Below are positions 9,090-18,566 of a stretch of 44,155 nucleotides of DNA, one piece after another. Source of the DNA: Mycobacterium sp. (lineage in GTDB: Bacteria > Actinomycetota > Actinomycetes > Mycobacteriales > Mycobacteriaceae). Each line of letters starts with the position of its first letter. The first letter of the stretch is position 1. Position numbers and translations under genes: made by a program. The stretch lies in NCBI GenBank assembly GCA_020438845.1, contig JAGQTV010000043.1, forward strand, positions 1-44,155, in the 5' to 3' direction. The notes under the pieces are model-generated. The model searched no databases and was not told where the DNA came from. It saw nothing but the letters and a program-made list of their open reading frames with translations.

Positions 9090-10037
9090 CTAGTCGACCT
9101 TGATCTCGGTGCGACGGTTCTCTGCCCGCCCTGCCTCGGTGTCATTGGTGGCGATCGGTTGCGACGATCCGGCGCCCTTGCTGGTGACCGCGTCGGCCGC
9201 TACGCCCTGCGACACCAGATAGGCGGCGACGGACTTGGCCCGGTTCTGGCTCAACGGATTGTTGATCGCATCGGTGCCGGTGCTGTCGGTATGGCCGACC
9301 ACGGTGATCTTCGCATTCGGGCAGGCCTTCAGCGTCTCCACGACGGACGACAATTCCTGCTGACCATCGGCGCTCAACTTGTCGCTATCGGTCTGGAACT
9401 TCACCGGTACGGCCAACTCCGAGTTGATCGTGGTCTGCAGGTTGTCGCACGACGCCGCGGCACCCTTGATGGTGATGTTGTTGATGATCTGGATGTTCGG
9501 CCATCCGGCCTTGGCTGCCGCCTCAACGGCTGCCTTCACCTCCTCGGTTGGCGCCGTCCCGGTCAGAGTGAGGGTGCCGCCCTCGACGGTGTAGCGGAAA
9601 TTCGGGATATCGGCCGCGGCTTTTAGCAGGGCGGCCAGGCCGGAAAAGTCCGGGGCAACCGCACCGGCGGCGATGTCGATCTTGTCGATCAGATTGACAC
9701 CGCCACCCAAGGCTGCTTTCAACGCCGCCAGCAGGGAATTCTTCGACGCGAGGTCGGGCAGGATCCCGGTAAGCGTGAAGTCCTTGCCGTTACGCAGGAT
9801 CGACAGCGGGGAGAATTTCAGCGACGGGATCGACAGGCTAGGTGCCGTCGCGTTGATGCTGGGCGCGTTGACGTCGACCTTGGGTTTGAGTGCGCCCCAG
9901 CCGAGCCATCCGAACAGCAGTGGGATCAGCAGCAGGGCCAGCAGCCAGCCCCATCCCGGCGGCCGCCGGTAGTACCGCGACTCGGTACGCCACCCAGTCG
10001 CCGTGGCGGTCACCCGCGCATCGCCGGACCCCGTCAT
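9090..10037 (-). CDS. arfA: ArfA (OmpATb), peptidoglycan-binding OmpA-family protein
   Basis: First gene of the arf operon, 315 residues. A cytoplasmic start is followed by a membrane segment at about 29-49, then BON-type repeats in the middle (SLLAALKAALGGGVNLID and VEGGTLTLTGTAPTEEVK) and a C-terminal OmpA domain (about 200-315) with the peptidoglycan-binding signature GHTDSTGTDAINNPLSQNRAK. Two cysteines in the C-terminal half (SCDNL and KACPN) match the conserved disulphide pair of OmpATb. The family was proposed as a pore and later as part of acid adaptation by ammonia secretion. GGAGGAGGG lies a few bases before the ATG, so translation should be strong. A possible -10 (TATGTT) is at 10088-10093 on this strand. 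Confidence 0.94.
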   Translation of the reverse strand: MTGSGDARVTATATGWRTESRYYRRPPGWGWLLALLLIPLLFGWLGWGALKPKVDVNAPSINATAPSLSIPSLKFSPLSILRNGKDFTLTGILPDLASKNSLLAALKAALGGGVNLIDKIDIAAGAVAPDFSGLAALLKAAADIPNFRYTVEGGTLTLTGTAPTEEVKAAVEAAAKAGWPNIQIINNITIKGAAASCDNLQTTINSELAVPVKFQTDSDKLSADGQQELSSVVETLKACPNAKITVVGHTDSTGTDAINNPLSQNRAKSVAAYLVSQGVAADAVTSKGAGSSQPIATNDTEAGRAENRRTEIKVD

Positions 10038-10158
10038 CGGTTCCCTCCTCCGCCAGAATGTGGCGATCTACTTGCACGAACCGATGCAACATACGACGCG
10101 AACCGCGTTAGTTCCGGCGATTCCGAACAGTTGCCCAAATCATGGCCAACAGTCGCAC

Positions 10159-10527
10159 TCAGCGCCGTTTGACCGCCAGCAGATCGATGACGAAGGTCAG
10201 TGTTTTCCCAGACAGCCGGTGGCCCGACCCGGCCGGGCCGTAGGCCAGTGCGGGCGGAATCACCAGCTGGCGGCGCCCACCTACCCGCATGCCGGGAATA
10301 CCGTCCTGCCAGCCCTGGATCAGCCCGCGCAGCGGGAACGCGATGGACTCCCCGCGGTTCCAGGAGCTGTCGAACTCCTCGCCGGTGTCGTACTCCACGC
10401 CCACGTAGTGGACCTCGACGGTGTCGCCGGGCTTGGCCTCGTCGCCGCCACCGACAACCAGGTCGGTGATGACCAACTCGGTCGGGGCCGGGCCGACGGG
10501 AAATTCGATATCGGGTTTCGTCGTCAC
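10159..10527 (-). CDS. FKBP-type peptidyl-prolyl cis-trans isomerase
   Basis: A 122-residue single-domain FKBP that speeds prolyl bond isomerisation during folding. Conserved core segments are visible: VEVHYVGVEYDTGEEFDSSW, FPLRGLIQGWQDGIPGMRVGGRR and LVIPPALAYG, followed by LTFVIDLL. No signal peptide is seen, so it should be cytoplasmic. The start is GTG at 10527; the upstream ribosome site is weak. It is divergent from the FAD oxidoreductase gene with only 32 bases between starts, and lies 121 bases upstream of arfA on the same strand. Confidence 0.93.
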   Translation of the reverse strand: MTTKPDIEFPVGPAPTELVITDLVVGGGDEAKPGDTVEVHYVGVEYDTGEEFDSSWNRGESIAFPLRGLIQGWQDGIPGMRVGGRRQLVIPPALAYGPAGSGHRLSGKTLTFVIDLLAVKRR

Positions 10528-10559
10528 GTCACCAACCGTAATGCCGTCACACTGGTGGG

Positions 10560-12122
10560 GTGGCGAACGGTGAGAAGTTCGACGCCGTGGTGATCGGCGG
10601 CGGGCACAACGGTCTGGTGGCGGCCGCCTATCTGGCCCGGGCCGGCCTGCGGGTGCGCCTGCTGGAACGCCTGGCTTCGGTGGGTGGGGCCGCGGTGTCG
10701 GAGCGGGCTTTCGACGGGGTCGACGCCCGGCTTTCGCGCTACGCCTACCTGGTCAGCCTGTTACCCGCTCAGATCCTGGCGGACCTGGGCGCTGCAGTAC
10801 GACTGGCCCGGCGGCGGTATTCGTCTTACACCCCTGACCCTGCCGACGGCGGCCGCAGCGGCCTGCTGATCGGACCGGACTCCAGTTTCGCCGCCGTCGG
10901 CGCCGGCGCTGACGAGGGCGGTTTCGCCGACTTCTACCGACGCTGCCGCACAGTTACCGAGCCGCTGTGGCCGACGCTGACCGATCCCCTACCCACCCGA
11001 TCCCAGGCCCGCGGTCGGGTGCTGGCCGCCGATCCCGACGCCGCCGCGGCCTGGGACATGCTGATCGCCCGCCCCATCGGCGCGGGCATCGCCGAGGCGG
11101 TGTCGAACGACTTGGTGCGCGGGGTCATGGCCACCGACGCGCTGATCGGCACTTTCGCGCGCCTTGACGATCCCTCCCTGCGTCAGAACGTCTGTTTTCT
11201 CTATCACTTGATCGGCGGCGGCGACGGGCACTGGGACGTCCCGATCGGCGGCATGGGGGCGGTCACCGCAGCACTGGAGGCCGCGGCCCGCGCCCGCGGG
11301 GCGCAGATCGTGACCGACGCCGAGGTCTACTCGGTGACTCCCGACGGCGAGGTCTGCTACCGGCAGGGCGACCGTGAGACCCGGCTGCACGCACGGTTCG
11401 TGCTGGCCAACGTCACGCCGGCGGTACTCGCGTCGCTGCTGGGCGAACCGGCGCCGGAACTGGCCGAAGGCTCCCAGGTGAAGGTAAACCTGATGCTGCG
11501 CCGGCTGCCACGTCTGCGTGACGCCCGCGTCACGCCCGAGCAGGCGTTCGGCGGGACGTTCCATATCAACGAAACCTGGTCACAGCTGGACAGCGCCCAT
11601 GCGGCAGCAGCAGCCGGCGCCATTCCCGACCCACTGCCGTGCGAGATCTACTGCCACTCGCTAACCGACCCGAGCATCCTGTCTCCTGCCCTGCGCGAGT
11701 CCGGGGCAGCGACGCTGACGGTGTTCGGCCTGCACGTCCCCCACGCGGTGCAGCGTGCACAACATGCCGACGTCATGCGGCAACGACTGACCGACGCGGT
11801 GCTGGCGTCGTTGAATTCGGTTCTGGCCGAACCTGTTCAGGACGTTTTGATGCACGATGCGCAGGGTCGGCCCTGCATCGAGGCGAAGACCACCGTCGAC
11901 CTGGAAGGCATCCTGGGAATGACGGGGGGCAACATCTTCCACGGTGCGTTGGACTGGCCGTTCGTCGCCGACGACGAACCGTTGGAGACTCCGGCGCAGC
12001 GATGGGGCGTGGCGACTGCCCACGACCGGATCCTCATGTGCGGGTCGGGTGCACGCCGGGGTGGGGCGGTGTCGGGGATCGGTGGCCACAACGCGGCGAT
12101 GGCCATCCTCGCCGCGGATTAG
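10560..12122 (+). CDS. FAD-dependent oxidoreductase, phytoene-desaturase-like (Rv0897c type)
   Basis: A 520-residue flavoprotein of the NAD(P)/FAD amine-oxidase/phytoene-dehydrogenase group. The dinucleotide-binding motif VVIGGGHNGLVAAAYLARAG is near residues 10-29, followed by LLERLASVGGAAVSE. A second conserved region near the middle (HWDVPIGGMGAVTAALEAAA) and a C-terminal flavin-binding stretch (LMCGSGARRGGAVSGIGGHNAA) complete the fold. The reaction is unknown. The start is GTG at 10560. It converges with the MarR gene, with 9 bases between stops. Confidence 0.88.
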   Translation: MANGEKFDAVVIGGGHNGLVAAAYLARAGLRVRLLERLASVGGAAVSERAFDGVDARLSRYAYLVSLLPAQILADLGAAVRLARRRYSSYTPDPADGGRSGLLIGPDSSFAAVGAGADEGGFADFYRRCRTVTEPLWPTLTDPLPTRSQARGRVLAADPDAAAAWDMLIARPIGAGIAEAVSNDLVRGVMATDALIGTFARLDDPSLRQNVCFLYHLIGGGDGHWDVPIGGMGAVTAALEAAARARGAQIVTDAEVYSVTPDGEVCYRQGDRETRLHARFVLANVTPAVLASLLGEPAPELAEGSQVKVNLMLRRLPRLRDARVTPEQAFGGTFHINETWSQLDSAHAAAAAGAIPDPLPCEIYCHSLTDPSILSPALRESGAATLTVFGLHVPHAVQRAQHADVMRQRLTDAVLASLNSVLAEPVQDVLMHDAQGRPCIEAKTTVDLEGILGMTGGNIFHGALDWPFVADDEPLETPAQRWGVATAHDRILMCGSGARRGGAVSGIGGHNAAMAILAAD

Positions 12123-12131
12123 TACCGCCGA

Positions 12132-12548
12132 CTAGGTGGTGAGACGCGACAGAATCGCCTGCAGCGAGCGGAGGTCCTCGCTGCCGAGTTCGGCCAGCGA
12201 GACCGGTGGCGGATCGGGCAACTCGCTGACGACCCGCAACACATCGCGGCCGACAGAGGTCAGCGACACCATCTTGGAACGCCGGTTCTCCGGATTGATC
12301 TCGCGGACGACGAGACCCCGCGCCTCCAGATCGTTGACTGCCACCGTCGCTGCCGGGGCGTCGATGGTGGCCGCTTCCGCGACCTGTTTCACCGTCATCG
12401 GATGACGTTCGAGCCGCTTCAGAATACGGATCCTGCTGAAAGGCAACCCCGTTCGTTCGACAACGGACCGCCGCCAGGCATCCTTGTTCTCCAGCACCAA
12501 CGACGACATCGTCCGCCAGACCTGATCGGCAACCGGATCATGCGGCAC
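12132..12548 (-). CDS. MarR-family transcriptional regulator
   Basis: A 138-residue winged-helix repressor. The DNA-binding core is visible as LKRLERHPMTVKQVAEAATIDAPAATVAVNDLEARGLVVREINPENRRSKMVSLT. It is the second gene of a two-gene unit: its start lies inside the 3' end of the MFS exporter gene, an 11-base overlap if the GTG at 12548 is used. That GTG was preferred over a TTG at 12554 because GAGG lies 6 bases before it. By analogy with MarR-exporter operons it probably represses its own operon through the dyad at 13985-14015. The inducer is unknown. Confidence 0.86.
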   Translation of the reverse strand: MPHDPVADQVWRTMSSLVLENKDAWRRSVVERTGLPFSRIRILKRLERHPMTVKQVAEAATIDAPAATVAVNDLEARGLVVREINPENRRSKMVSLTSVGRDVLRVVSELPDPPPVSLAELGSEDLRSLQAILSRLTT

Positions 12549-13992
12549 GGGCAACCTCGACTTCGCCGTCCTCGATCAAGGGTGTCAGTCGCTGCGCGGA
12601 TCGTTTGGCCCGCAACGATGTCGACGTCATAGCCAACACCGTAATCGCCAGACCCAGGCCGATGTTGATCATCCACAGCGGCCTGGCCGCGTCGGTGAAT
12701 CCCACATTGGTAGCGGCCAGGGCCGAGCCGGCCACCGAACCGCACAGCGCCACGCCGATACTCACACCGACCTGCCGGCTGGTCGAGGTGATGGCCGAAG
12801 CCGCCCCGGCCCGATCACGGGGCATACCGCTGACGGCCGCGTTCGTGACCGGTGCGTTGATCATCGCGAAGCCGATTCCGTAGGCGCCGAAGATCGCCAG
12901 GAGAGCCCAGACCGGGGTGGTCGGCGTGAGAAACATCAACATGCCGGCAGCAGCCGTGATCATCACGCCGGCGATCAACAGTGACGGGCGGCTGCCGAAG
13001 CGCCCGACCAAGCGGCCGGACAGCGGTGAAAACACCAGGGCGCCAATCGCGATCGGCAGATAGATCAATCCGGTGGCCATCGCCGAATAGCCCCGTTCAC
13101 CCTGTAGGTACAACGACATCATGAACAGGAATGCCGCCCAGGCCGCGAAGGCGCAGACCGCCGTGGCGGTTGCCGAGGCGAATGGTTCGCTGCGGAAGTA
13201 ACGCAGATCGATGAAGGGGTCCGTACGGCGCGTCTCGTACCGCAGGAATCCGATCAACGCCATCGCGGCCATCGCGGCGATCCCCAGCAACACGGGGTTG
13301 GTCCAGCCCAGAACCGGCCCCTCGATCATGGCGAACACCATGCCGAACAGGGCCGCAACAGCGAGCAGCTGGCCGATCGGGTCCATGTCGCGCATCGTCG
13401 CCGACTTGCTCTCCGGGACGAAGATGGCCGTCAACAGGATTGCGGCCGCGCAGATGGGCAGGTTGATCCAGAACACCGCACGCCAGCCGACCAACTGGAT
13501 GAGCAGGCCGCCGACGACCGGGCCCAGCGCCATCGAGATTCCCACGACGGCGCCCCAGATTCCCAGCGCCCGCGCACGCTCCACCGGCCGATAGAACACC
13601 TGCGAGATAATCGACAGCGCAACGGGATTCATCATCGATCCGCCGATTCCCTGAACTAGGCGCGCACCGATCAGGGTGTCGATATCCGGGGCGATGCTGC
13701 ACAGCAGCGAGCCGACTGCAAAAACGCCCAGACCGATCTGGAACACGGTGCGACGCCCGAAGCGGTCACCGGCCGCCCCGGCCAGGATCAACAGCGACGC
13801 CAGCACCAGGGTGTAGATGTCGACGACCCACTGCATCTGCGAGGGGGTTGCACCCAAGTCGGCTCGGATAGCCGGAATGGCGACGTTGACGATCGTCGCA
13901 TCCATCGACACGATGAGCAGGCTCAGGCAGCAGGACGTCAGAATGACGGCCTTGCGCCGCGCGCTCAGTTTGTCGACAACGCTTGTGATCAC
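12538..13992 (-). CDS. DHA2-family MFS multidrug exporter (14 helices expected)
   Basis: A drug:H+ antiporter of about 484 residues, DHA2 type. MFS motif A appears as GDRFGRRTVFQIG, motif C as WGAVVGISMALGPVVGGLL, and an early DATIVNVAIPAI (motif D1) is typical of the group. The frame is open to a GTG at 14013. The GTG at 13992 is preferred as a leaderless start: TTGACA (14034-14029) and CACAAT (14006-14001) on this strand form a promoter whose start point would fall almost on this codon. The gene is co-transcribed with a MarR regulator and lies just after gltA2. Substrate unknown. Confidence 0.88.
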   Translation of the reverse strand: MITSVVDKLSARRKAVILTSCCLSLLIVSMDATIVNVAIPAIRADLGATPSQMQWVVDIYTLVLASLLILAGAAGDRFGRRTVFQIGLGVFAVGSLLCSIAPDIDTLIGARLVQGIGGSMMNPVALSIISQVFYRPVERARALGIWGAVVGISMALGPVVGGLLIQLVGWRAVFWINLPICAAAILLTAIFVPESKSATMRDMDPIGQLLAVAALFGMVFAMIEGPVLGWTNPVLLGIAAMAAMALIGFLRYETRRTDPFIDLRYFRSEPFASATATAVCAFAAWAAFLFMMSLYLQGERGYSAMATGLIYLPIAIGALVFSPLSGRLVGRFGSRPSLLIAGVMITAAAGMLMFLTPTTPVWALLAIFGAYGIGFAMINAPVTNAAVSGMPRDRAGAASAITSTSRQVGVSIGVALCGSVAGSALAATNVGFTDAARPLWMINIGLGLAITVLAMTSTSLRAKRSAQRLTPLIEDGEVEVARAA

Positions 13993-14015
13993 ACAATCAT
14001 TGTGAAACCACAACT
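13985..14015. promoter_or_regulatory. Operator dyad at the MFS-MarR promoter
   Basis: A two-level palindrome centred on base 14000. Inner arms CACAAT (13994-13999) and ATTGTG (14001-14006) flank a single C, and outer arms TTGTG (13985-13989) and CACAA (14011-14015) are exactly symmetric about the same centre. It overlaps the proposed -10 and start point of the exporter gene, the expected place for MarR repression. Confidence 0.65.
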
Positions 14016-14038
14016 AAGGGTCTGTCAAACCCCGGAGA

Positions 14039-15331
14039 TCAGCGGCCGTCGAGAGCCACGTAGTCGCGTTCTCCGTAGCCGGTGTAGATCTGTCGCGGCC
14101 TACCGATCTTGTTGGGTTCGGTGTGCATCTCGCGCCAGTGCGCGATCCAGCCGGGCAGTCGGCCCAATGCGAACAGGACGGTAAACATCCGGGTCGGGAA
14201 GCCCATGGCACGGTAGATCACGCCGGTGTAGAAGTCGACGTTCGGGTACAACTTGCGCTCGATGAAGAAGTCGTCGGTCAGCGCCGCCTCCTCGAGCGCC
14301 TTGCCGATGTCGAGCAATTCGTCGTCGCCGCCGAGTTTGCCCAGTATCTTGTCGGCCTGCTCCTTGACGATGCGCGCCCGGGGGTCGTAGTTCTTGTAGA
14401 CCCGGTGGCCGAAGCCCATCAGCTTGACGCCGTCTTCGCGGTTCTTGACTTTGCGGACGAACTCTTTGACGTCGCCCCCGGCGACCCGGATCCGCTCCAG
14501 CATCTCCAGCACCGATTGGTTGGCTCCGCCGTGCAGCGGCCCCCACAGCGCGTTGATGCCCCCGGAGATCGAGGTGAACAGGTTCGCCTGCGACGAACCG
14601 ACCAGCCGCACCGTCGAGGTTGAACAGTTCTGCTCATGGTCGGCGTGCAGGATCAGCAGCATGTCCAGGGCGCGGACGATCTCCGGGTCCACCTCGTAGG
14701 GCTCTGCCGGGAAGCCGAACGTCATTCGCAGGAAGTTCTCCACCAGCGTCAGCGAGTTGTCCGGGTAGAGGAACGGCTGGCCGACCGACTTCTTGTAGGC
14801 GTAGGCCGCGATGGTCGGCAGCTTGGCCAGCAGACGGATGGTCGACAACTCCACCTGGCGGTTGTCCAGCGGGTCCAGCGAGTCCTGGTAGTAGGCGCTC
14901 AAAGCATTGACCGCGCTCGAGACCACCGGCATCGGGTGGGCGTTGCGCGGGAAACCGTCAAAGAACCGCTTGAGGTCCTCATGCAGCAGGGTGTGCCGCT
15001 GGATCTGGGTGGTGAACTCGGCCAGCTTGTCGGCGGTGGGGAGCTCGCCGTAGATCAGCAGGTAGCTGACCTCAATGAAGGTCGACTTCTCGGCCAACTG
15101 CTCGATCGGGTAGCCCCGGTACCGCAGGATTCCGGCGTCGCCGTCAATGTAGGTGATGGCGCTCTTGGTCGACGCGGTGTTCACAAACCCCTGGTCGAAG
15201 GTCGTGTAACCGGTCTTGGCCAACAGCGGGCCCAGGGCGATGCCGTCGGAGCCCTCCGTCGCATGGACGATCTGGAGGTCGATCTCCCCGCCTGGGTAGC
15301 TGAGGGTGGCGGTGTCGTCAGTATCGGCCAC
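14039..15331 (-). CDS. gltA2: Citrate synthase GltA2
   Basis: Type II citrate synthase, 430 residues, condensing oxaloacetate and acetyl-CoA at the entry of the TCA cycle. Active-site regions are visible: HADHEQNCSTSTVRLVGSS, INALWGPLHGGANQ with the catalytic His, and LMGFGHRVYKNYDPRA with the second His and Arg. The N-terminal extension typical of the hexameric/dimeric long form (ATLSYPGGEIDL) is present. Length equals the M. tuberculosis enzyme (431). The start is ATG at 15331 with AAGGG 5 bases before it; a TANNNT box (TAGCGT) at 15365-15370 on this strand is a plausible -10. A second citrate synthase, citA, lies 2.1 kb away. Confidence 0.97.
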   Translation of the reverse strand: MADTDDTATLSYPGGEIDLQIVHATEGSDGIALGPLLAKTGYTTFDQGFVNTASTKSAITYIDGDAGILRYRGYPIEQLAEKSTFIEVSYLLIYGELPTADKLAEFTTQIQRHTLLHEDLKRFFDGFPRNAHPMPVVSSAVNALSAYYQDSLDPLDNRQVELSTIRLLAKLPTIAAYAYKKSVGQPFLYPDNSLTLVENFLRMTFGFPAEPYEVDPEIVRALDMLLILHADHEQNCSTSTVRLVGSSQANLFTSISGGINALWGPLHGGANQSVLEMLERIRVAGGDVKEFVRKVKNREDGVKLMGFGHRVYKNYDPRARIVKEQADKILGKLGGDDELLDIGKALEEAALTDDFFIERKLYPNVDFYTGVIYRAMGFPTRMFTVLFALGRLPGWIAHWREMHTEPNKIGRPRQIYTGYGERDYVALDGR

Positions 15332-15393
15332 ATCAAACCCTTCTTGCGCGTTTAACCGGCAACGCTACTGTGCGTTCCAACTGAACGTAGTCG

Positions 15394-16725
15394 CTATCGC
15401 CCCGACTCGTCCGCTCGGGGTCGCCTCGAAGGTCCGGTCGACAGTCTGGCGGGGATCTCAGCCGCCGGCCGGTATCGCAGGAACGCCGGCGCCGCCAGCA
15501 CGGCCAGCAGCACACCGACGACCACCAACGCTCCCCCACCCGTGGCGGCCACCGTGGTGCCGACCACCGCGGCCGCCGCTCCGTGCACGGTGTCGGCCAT
15601 CCTCGGACCGCCCGCAACCACCACGATGAACACACCCTGCAACCTGCCCCGCAGGTCGTCGGAGGCGGCCTCCTGCAAGATCGTGGTCCGAAACGCGGCC
15701 GACACCATGTCGGCGGCGCCGCCGACGGCCAGGAACGCCAATGCGATCCACAGCATCACCCCGGCGTGCCCGCCGGCCAGACCCCCGGCCACGCCGAAGC
15801 AGACGATCGCCAGACCCCAGACCAGGATCGAGGCCACCACGGCCAGGCCTTGGCGACGGACCCGGGGAAACCACCCGGAGAACACTCCGCCGGCAACCGC
15901 CCCGACGGAGATCGCCGCGGCGAGCAGTGCCATCGTCACCCCGCCTTCGATCGGACCGCCGAAGCTCTCGTGTGCCATCTGCGGGAACAGGGCCCGCGGC
16001 ATGCCCAGGATCATCGCGATCAGATCGACGACGAAGGACATCAGCACCACTTGGTTGCCGGCCAGGTAGCGGAACCCTTCCAGCACCGCACCCACCCCCC
16101 ACCTCGACTGTCCTTGCGTCGTGTCCGATTCAGTGGACGGCATGGGGGACAACCGGAGCGTCGCCCAGATCGGAACCAGACATGTCACCGCGTCGAGCAG
16201 GTACAAAGTGGACAGGTCTATCCAGTGCAGCAGCACACCGGCCAGCAGCGGTCCGGCGATGGCGCCGACCTGCTGCACCGTCATGCTCAACGCGTTGGCG
16301 GCCGGCAACTGTTCGATGGGCAACATCCGCGGGATAGCCGCTCCCATGGTCGGCCAGTTGACGGCGAAAAAGGACTGCTGCACCGACAGCAGCACCAGGA
16401 CCACCCACACGTTATTCAGGGCCAGCGCCGCCTGCGCCCAGAGCAGCGCCGAGGACACGGCCAGCCCCACCGCGGTGATCACCAACAGCTTCCGGCGATC
16501 GAAGGCGTCGGCCCAGGCCCCTCCCAATAGACCGAACACGATCAGCGGCACCAGGGCGAACAGTCCGGCCAGCCCGACGTAGGCGGAACTGCTGGTCAGC
16601 ACGTAGAGCTGAACGGGCACTGCGAAAACGGTGAGGTTGGCCCCGATCACGGTGACTATCCCGGCCAGCCACAGCCGCCGGAAGTCTGGAGTGCGAAGCG
16701 GCGTGGTGTCGACGAACAGCCCCAC
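15394..16725 (-). CDS. MFS transporter, EntS/MFS_3-like
   Basis: A 443-residue 12-helix major-facilitator protein. The start LFVDTTPLRTPDFRRLWLAGIVTVIG and the motif GGAWADAFDRRKLL are typical of the EntS/MFS_3 exporter branch (siderophore or macrolide exporters), but the substrate is not deducible. The start is GTG at 16725, two bases after the pdxH stop, so it is translated from the same mRNA. The hydrophilic C-terminal tail is Arg-rich. It is followed 62 bases later by the gltA2 start on the same strand. Confidence 0.87.
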   Translation of the reverse strand: MGLFVDTTPLRTPDFRRLWLAGIVTVIGANLTVFAVPVQLYVLTSSSAYVGLAGLFALVPLIVFGLLGGAWADAFDRRKLLVITAVGLAVSSALLWAQAALALNNVWVVLVLLSVQQSFFAVNWPTMGAAIPRMLPIEQLPAANALSMTVQQVGAIAGPLLAGVLLHWIDLSTLYLLDAVTCLVPIWATLRLSPMPSTESDTTQGQSRWGVGAVLEGFRYLAGNQVVLMSFVVDLIAMILGMPRALFPQMAHESFGGPIEGGVTMALLAAAISVGAVAGGVFSGWFPRVRRQGLAVVASILVWGLAIVCFGVAGGLAGGHAGVMLWIALAFLAVGGAADMVSAAFRTTILQEAASDDLRGRLQGVFIVVVAGGPRMADTVHGAAAAVVGTTVAATGGGALVVVGVLLAVLAAPAFLRYRPAAEIPARLSTGPSRRPRADESGR

Positions 16726-16727
16726 TG

Positions 16728-17399
16728 TTAGGGCTGCAAACGCTCGATACAGTCGCCCGTCACGCGAATCCTGTTGTGGATCCGGTTCTCTCGGCCCTGC
16801 CAGAACTCGATGACCTCCGCAGCCAGCCGGTAGCCGCCCCAGTGCGGCGGCACAGGAATCTCGTCATGTCCGGCGAAGCGGGCCGTCACCTCGTCCAACT
16901 GAGCCAGCAACTCGGCACGCGAGGCGATCGGCCGGGATTGCTCGGACGCCCAGGCGCCCAACTGGGAGCCGCGGGGGCGGCGAGCCCAATACTCGGCTGT
17001 CTCCTCCGAGCTGACCTTGGTCACCGCACCCCGTATGTGCACCTGCCGGCCCAGCGCGAACCAGGGGAAGGTCACGGAAGCGTAGGGCGTGGCCGCCAGG
17101 TCCGCGCCCTTGTTGGACTCGTAGTTGGTGTAGAAGGTGACACCGTCGGCATCGACACTCTTGCAGAGCACCGCCCGGGTCACCGGCCGGCCGTTCTCGA
17201 CGGTGCCCAGCACCATCGCATTGGGCTCGGCGACGCCGGCCTGTTCGGCCTCGTCAATCCAGTTGTGCAGCAAGGCAAGCCAGCCTCCGGCGAGCCAGTC
17301 GACGTCTAAGTCGGTGCTGCCGTCCTTCTCCACCGACCCGTACTCCACTCGCATCGCAGCGAGCCGGTGCCCGGGTGTCGGGCGATCGTCATCAACCAC
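16728..17399 (-). CDS. pdxH: Pyridoxine/pyridoxamine 5'-phosphate oxidase PdxH
   Basis: FMN-dependent oxidase of 223 residues that makes pyridoxal 5'-phosphate from PNP or PMP. Family landmarks are [64 protein letters not shown] and the C-terminal [16 protein letters not shown] with the substrate- and FMN-binding Arg/His. The start is GTG at 17399; it is divergent from citA with 45 bases between starts. It leads a two-gene unit with the MFS gene. PLP made here serves, among others, SerC and DapC encoded in this window. Confidence 0.95.
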   Translation of the reverse strand: MVDDDRPTPGHRLAAMRVEYGSVEKDGSTDLDVDWLAGGWLALLHNWIDEAEQAGVAEPNAMVLGTVENGRPVTRAVLCKSVDADGVTFYTNYESNKGADLAATPYASVTFPWFALGRQVHIRGAVTKVSSEETAEYWARRPRGSQLGAWASEQSRPIASRAELLAQLDEVTARFAGHDEIPVPPHWGGYRLAAEVIEFWQGRENRIHNRIRVTGDCIERLQP

Positions 17400-17444
17400 G
17401 GCCTCACGTTACGCCGCCGATCCGCAGATGGGAGAATCCGGCTC

Positions 17445-18566
17445 ATGAGCGTGCTTCCGGACGACTTTGTTCCGGGCCTCGAGGGTGTCGTGGCCTTTAC
17501 CACCGAAATCGCCGAACCTGACCGCGACGGCGGCGCGCTGCGCTACCGCGGGGTCGACATCGAGGATTTGGTCGGGCACCGGGTGACCTTCGGCGACGTG
17601 TGGGCGCTGTTGGTCGACGGCCGCTTCGGCGGCGGTCTGCAGCCTGCCGGGCCCCTGCCGCTGCCGATCCATACCGGCGACGTCCGGGTCGACGTGCAGG
17701 CCGGACTGGCGATGCTGGCGCCGATCTGGAATTACGCGCCATTGCTGGACATCGACGACGAGACCGCTCGCGCCCAGTTGGCGCGCGCTTCGGTGATGAC
17801 GCTGTCCCTCGTCGCACAGTCCGGCCGGGGAGTCCGCCAGTCGACTGTGCCGCAACGCGTCCTCGATGAGTGCACGACCATCACGCAGCGCTTCATGACC
17901 AGTTGGCACGGCGACCCGGATCCGAGGCAGGTCGAGGCCATCGATGCCTACTGGGTGTCCGCCGCTGAACATGGGATCAACGCCTCGACGTTCACAGCGC
18001 GAGTAATCGCCTCCACCGGAGCCGACGTCGCGGCCGCGATGTCAGGTGCCGTCGGCGCGATGAGCGGACCGCTGCACGGCGGGGCTCCGGCGCGGGTGAT
18101 CCCGATGATCGAGGAGACCGAACGCAGCGACGACGCCCGCGCGGTCGTCTGCGGCATCCTCGACCGCAAGGAGAGGCTGATGGGCTTCGGCCACCGGGTC
18201 TACCGCGCGGAGGACCCGCGGGCCCGGGTACTGCGGGCCACAGCTAGACGGCTGGACGCACCCCGCTACGAGGTGGCCGCGGCGTTGGAGACCGCCGCGC
18301 TGACTGAGTTACGCGAGCGCCGGCCGGATCGCGCCATCGAGACCAACGTCGAGTTCTGGGCCGCGGTGATCCTGGATTTCGCCGGGGTGCCGCCGACGAT
18401 GATGCCGGCGATGTTCACCTGTGCGCGGACGGCGGGGTGGTGCGCGCACATTATGGAACAGAAACGGCTCGGCAAGCTGATTCGGCCGTCGGCGGTCTAC
18501 GTCGGCCCTGCGCCCCGGCCGGCTGACTCGGTGCCGGGCTGGGACGAGATCGCCCACACCCCCTAA
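17445..18566 (+). CDS. citA: Citrate synthase CitA (second citrate synthase)
   Basis: A 374-residue short-form citrate synthase or 2-methylcitrate synthase, matching the M. tuberculosis CitA length (373). Active-site segments are GAMSGPLHGGAPARV and MGFGHRVYRAEDPRARV, and FWAAVILDFAGVP follows. The frame is open upstream, but the ATG at 17445 was chosen because GGAGA lies about 10 bases before it and MSVLPDDFVPGLEGVVAF is the family start. Convergent with fprB; the two stop codons overlap by 4 bases. Whether it prefers acetyl-CoA or propionyl-CoA cannot be told here. Confidence 0.94.
   Translation: MSVLPDDFVPGLEGVVAFTTEIAEPDRDGGALRYRGVDIEDLVGHRVTFGDVWALLVDGRFGGGLQPAGPLPLPIHTGDVRVDVQAGLAMLAPIWNYAPLLDIDDETARAQLARASVMTLSLVAQSGRGVRQSTVPQRVLDECTTITQRFMTSWHGDPDPRQVEAIDAYWVSAAEHGINASTFTARVIASTGADVAAAMSGAVGAMSGPLHGGAPARVIPMIEETERSDDARAVVCGILDRKERLMGFGHRVYRAEDPRARVLRATARRLDAPRYEVAAALETAALTELRERRPDRAIETNVEFWAAVILDFAGVPPTMMPAMFTCARTAGWCAHIMEQKRLGKLIRPSAVYVGPAPRPADSVPGWDEIAHTP

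Noticed and set aside
13986-13995. TGTGATCACA as a CRP site
   Set aside because: It lacks the six-base spacer of a CRP site and is better explained as part of the larger dyad centred on 14000.
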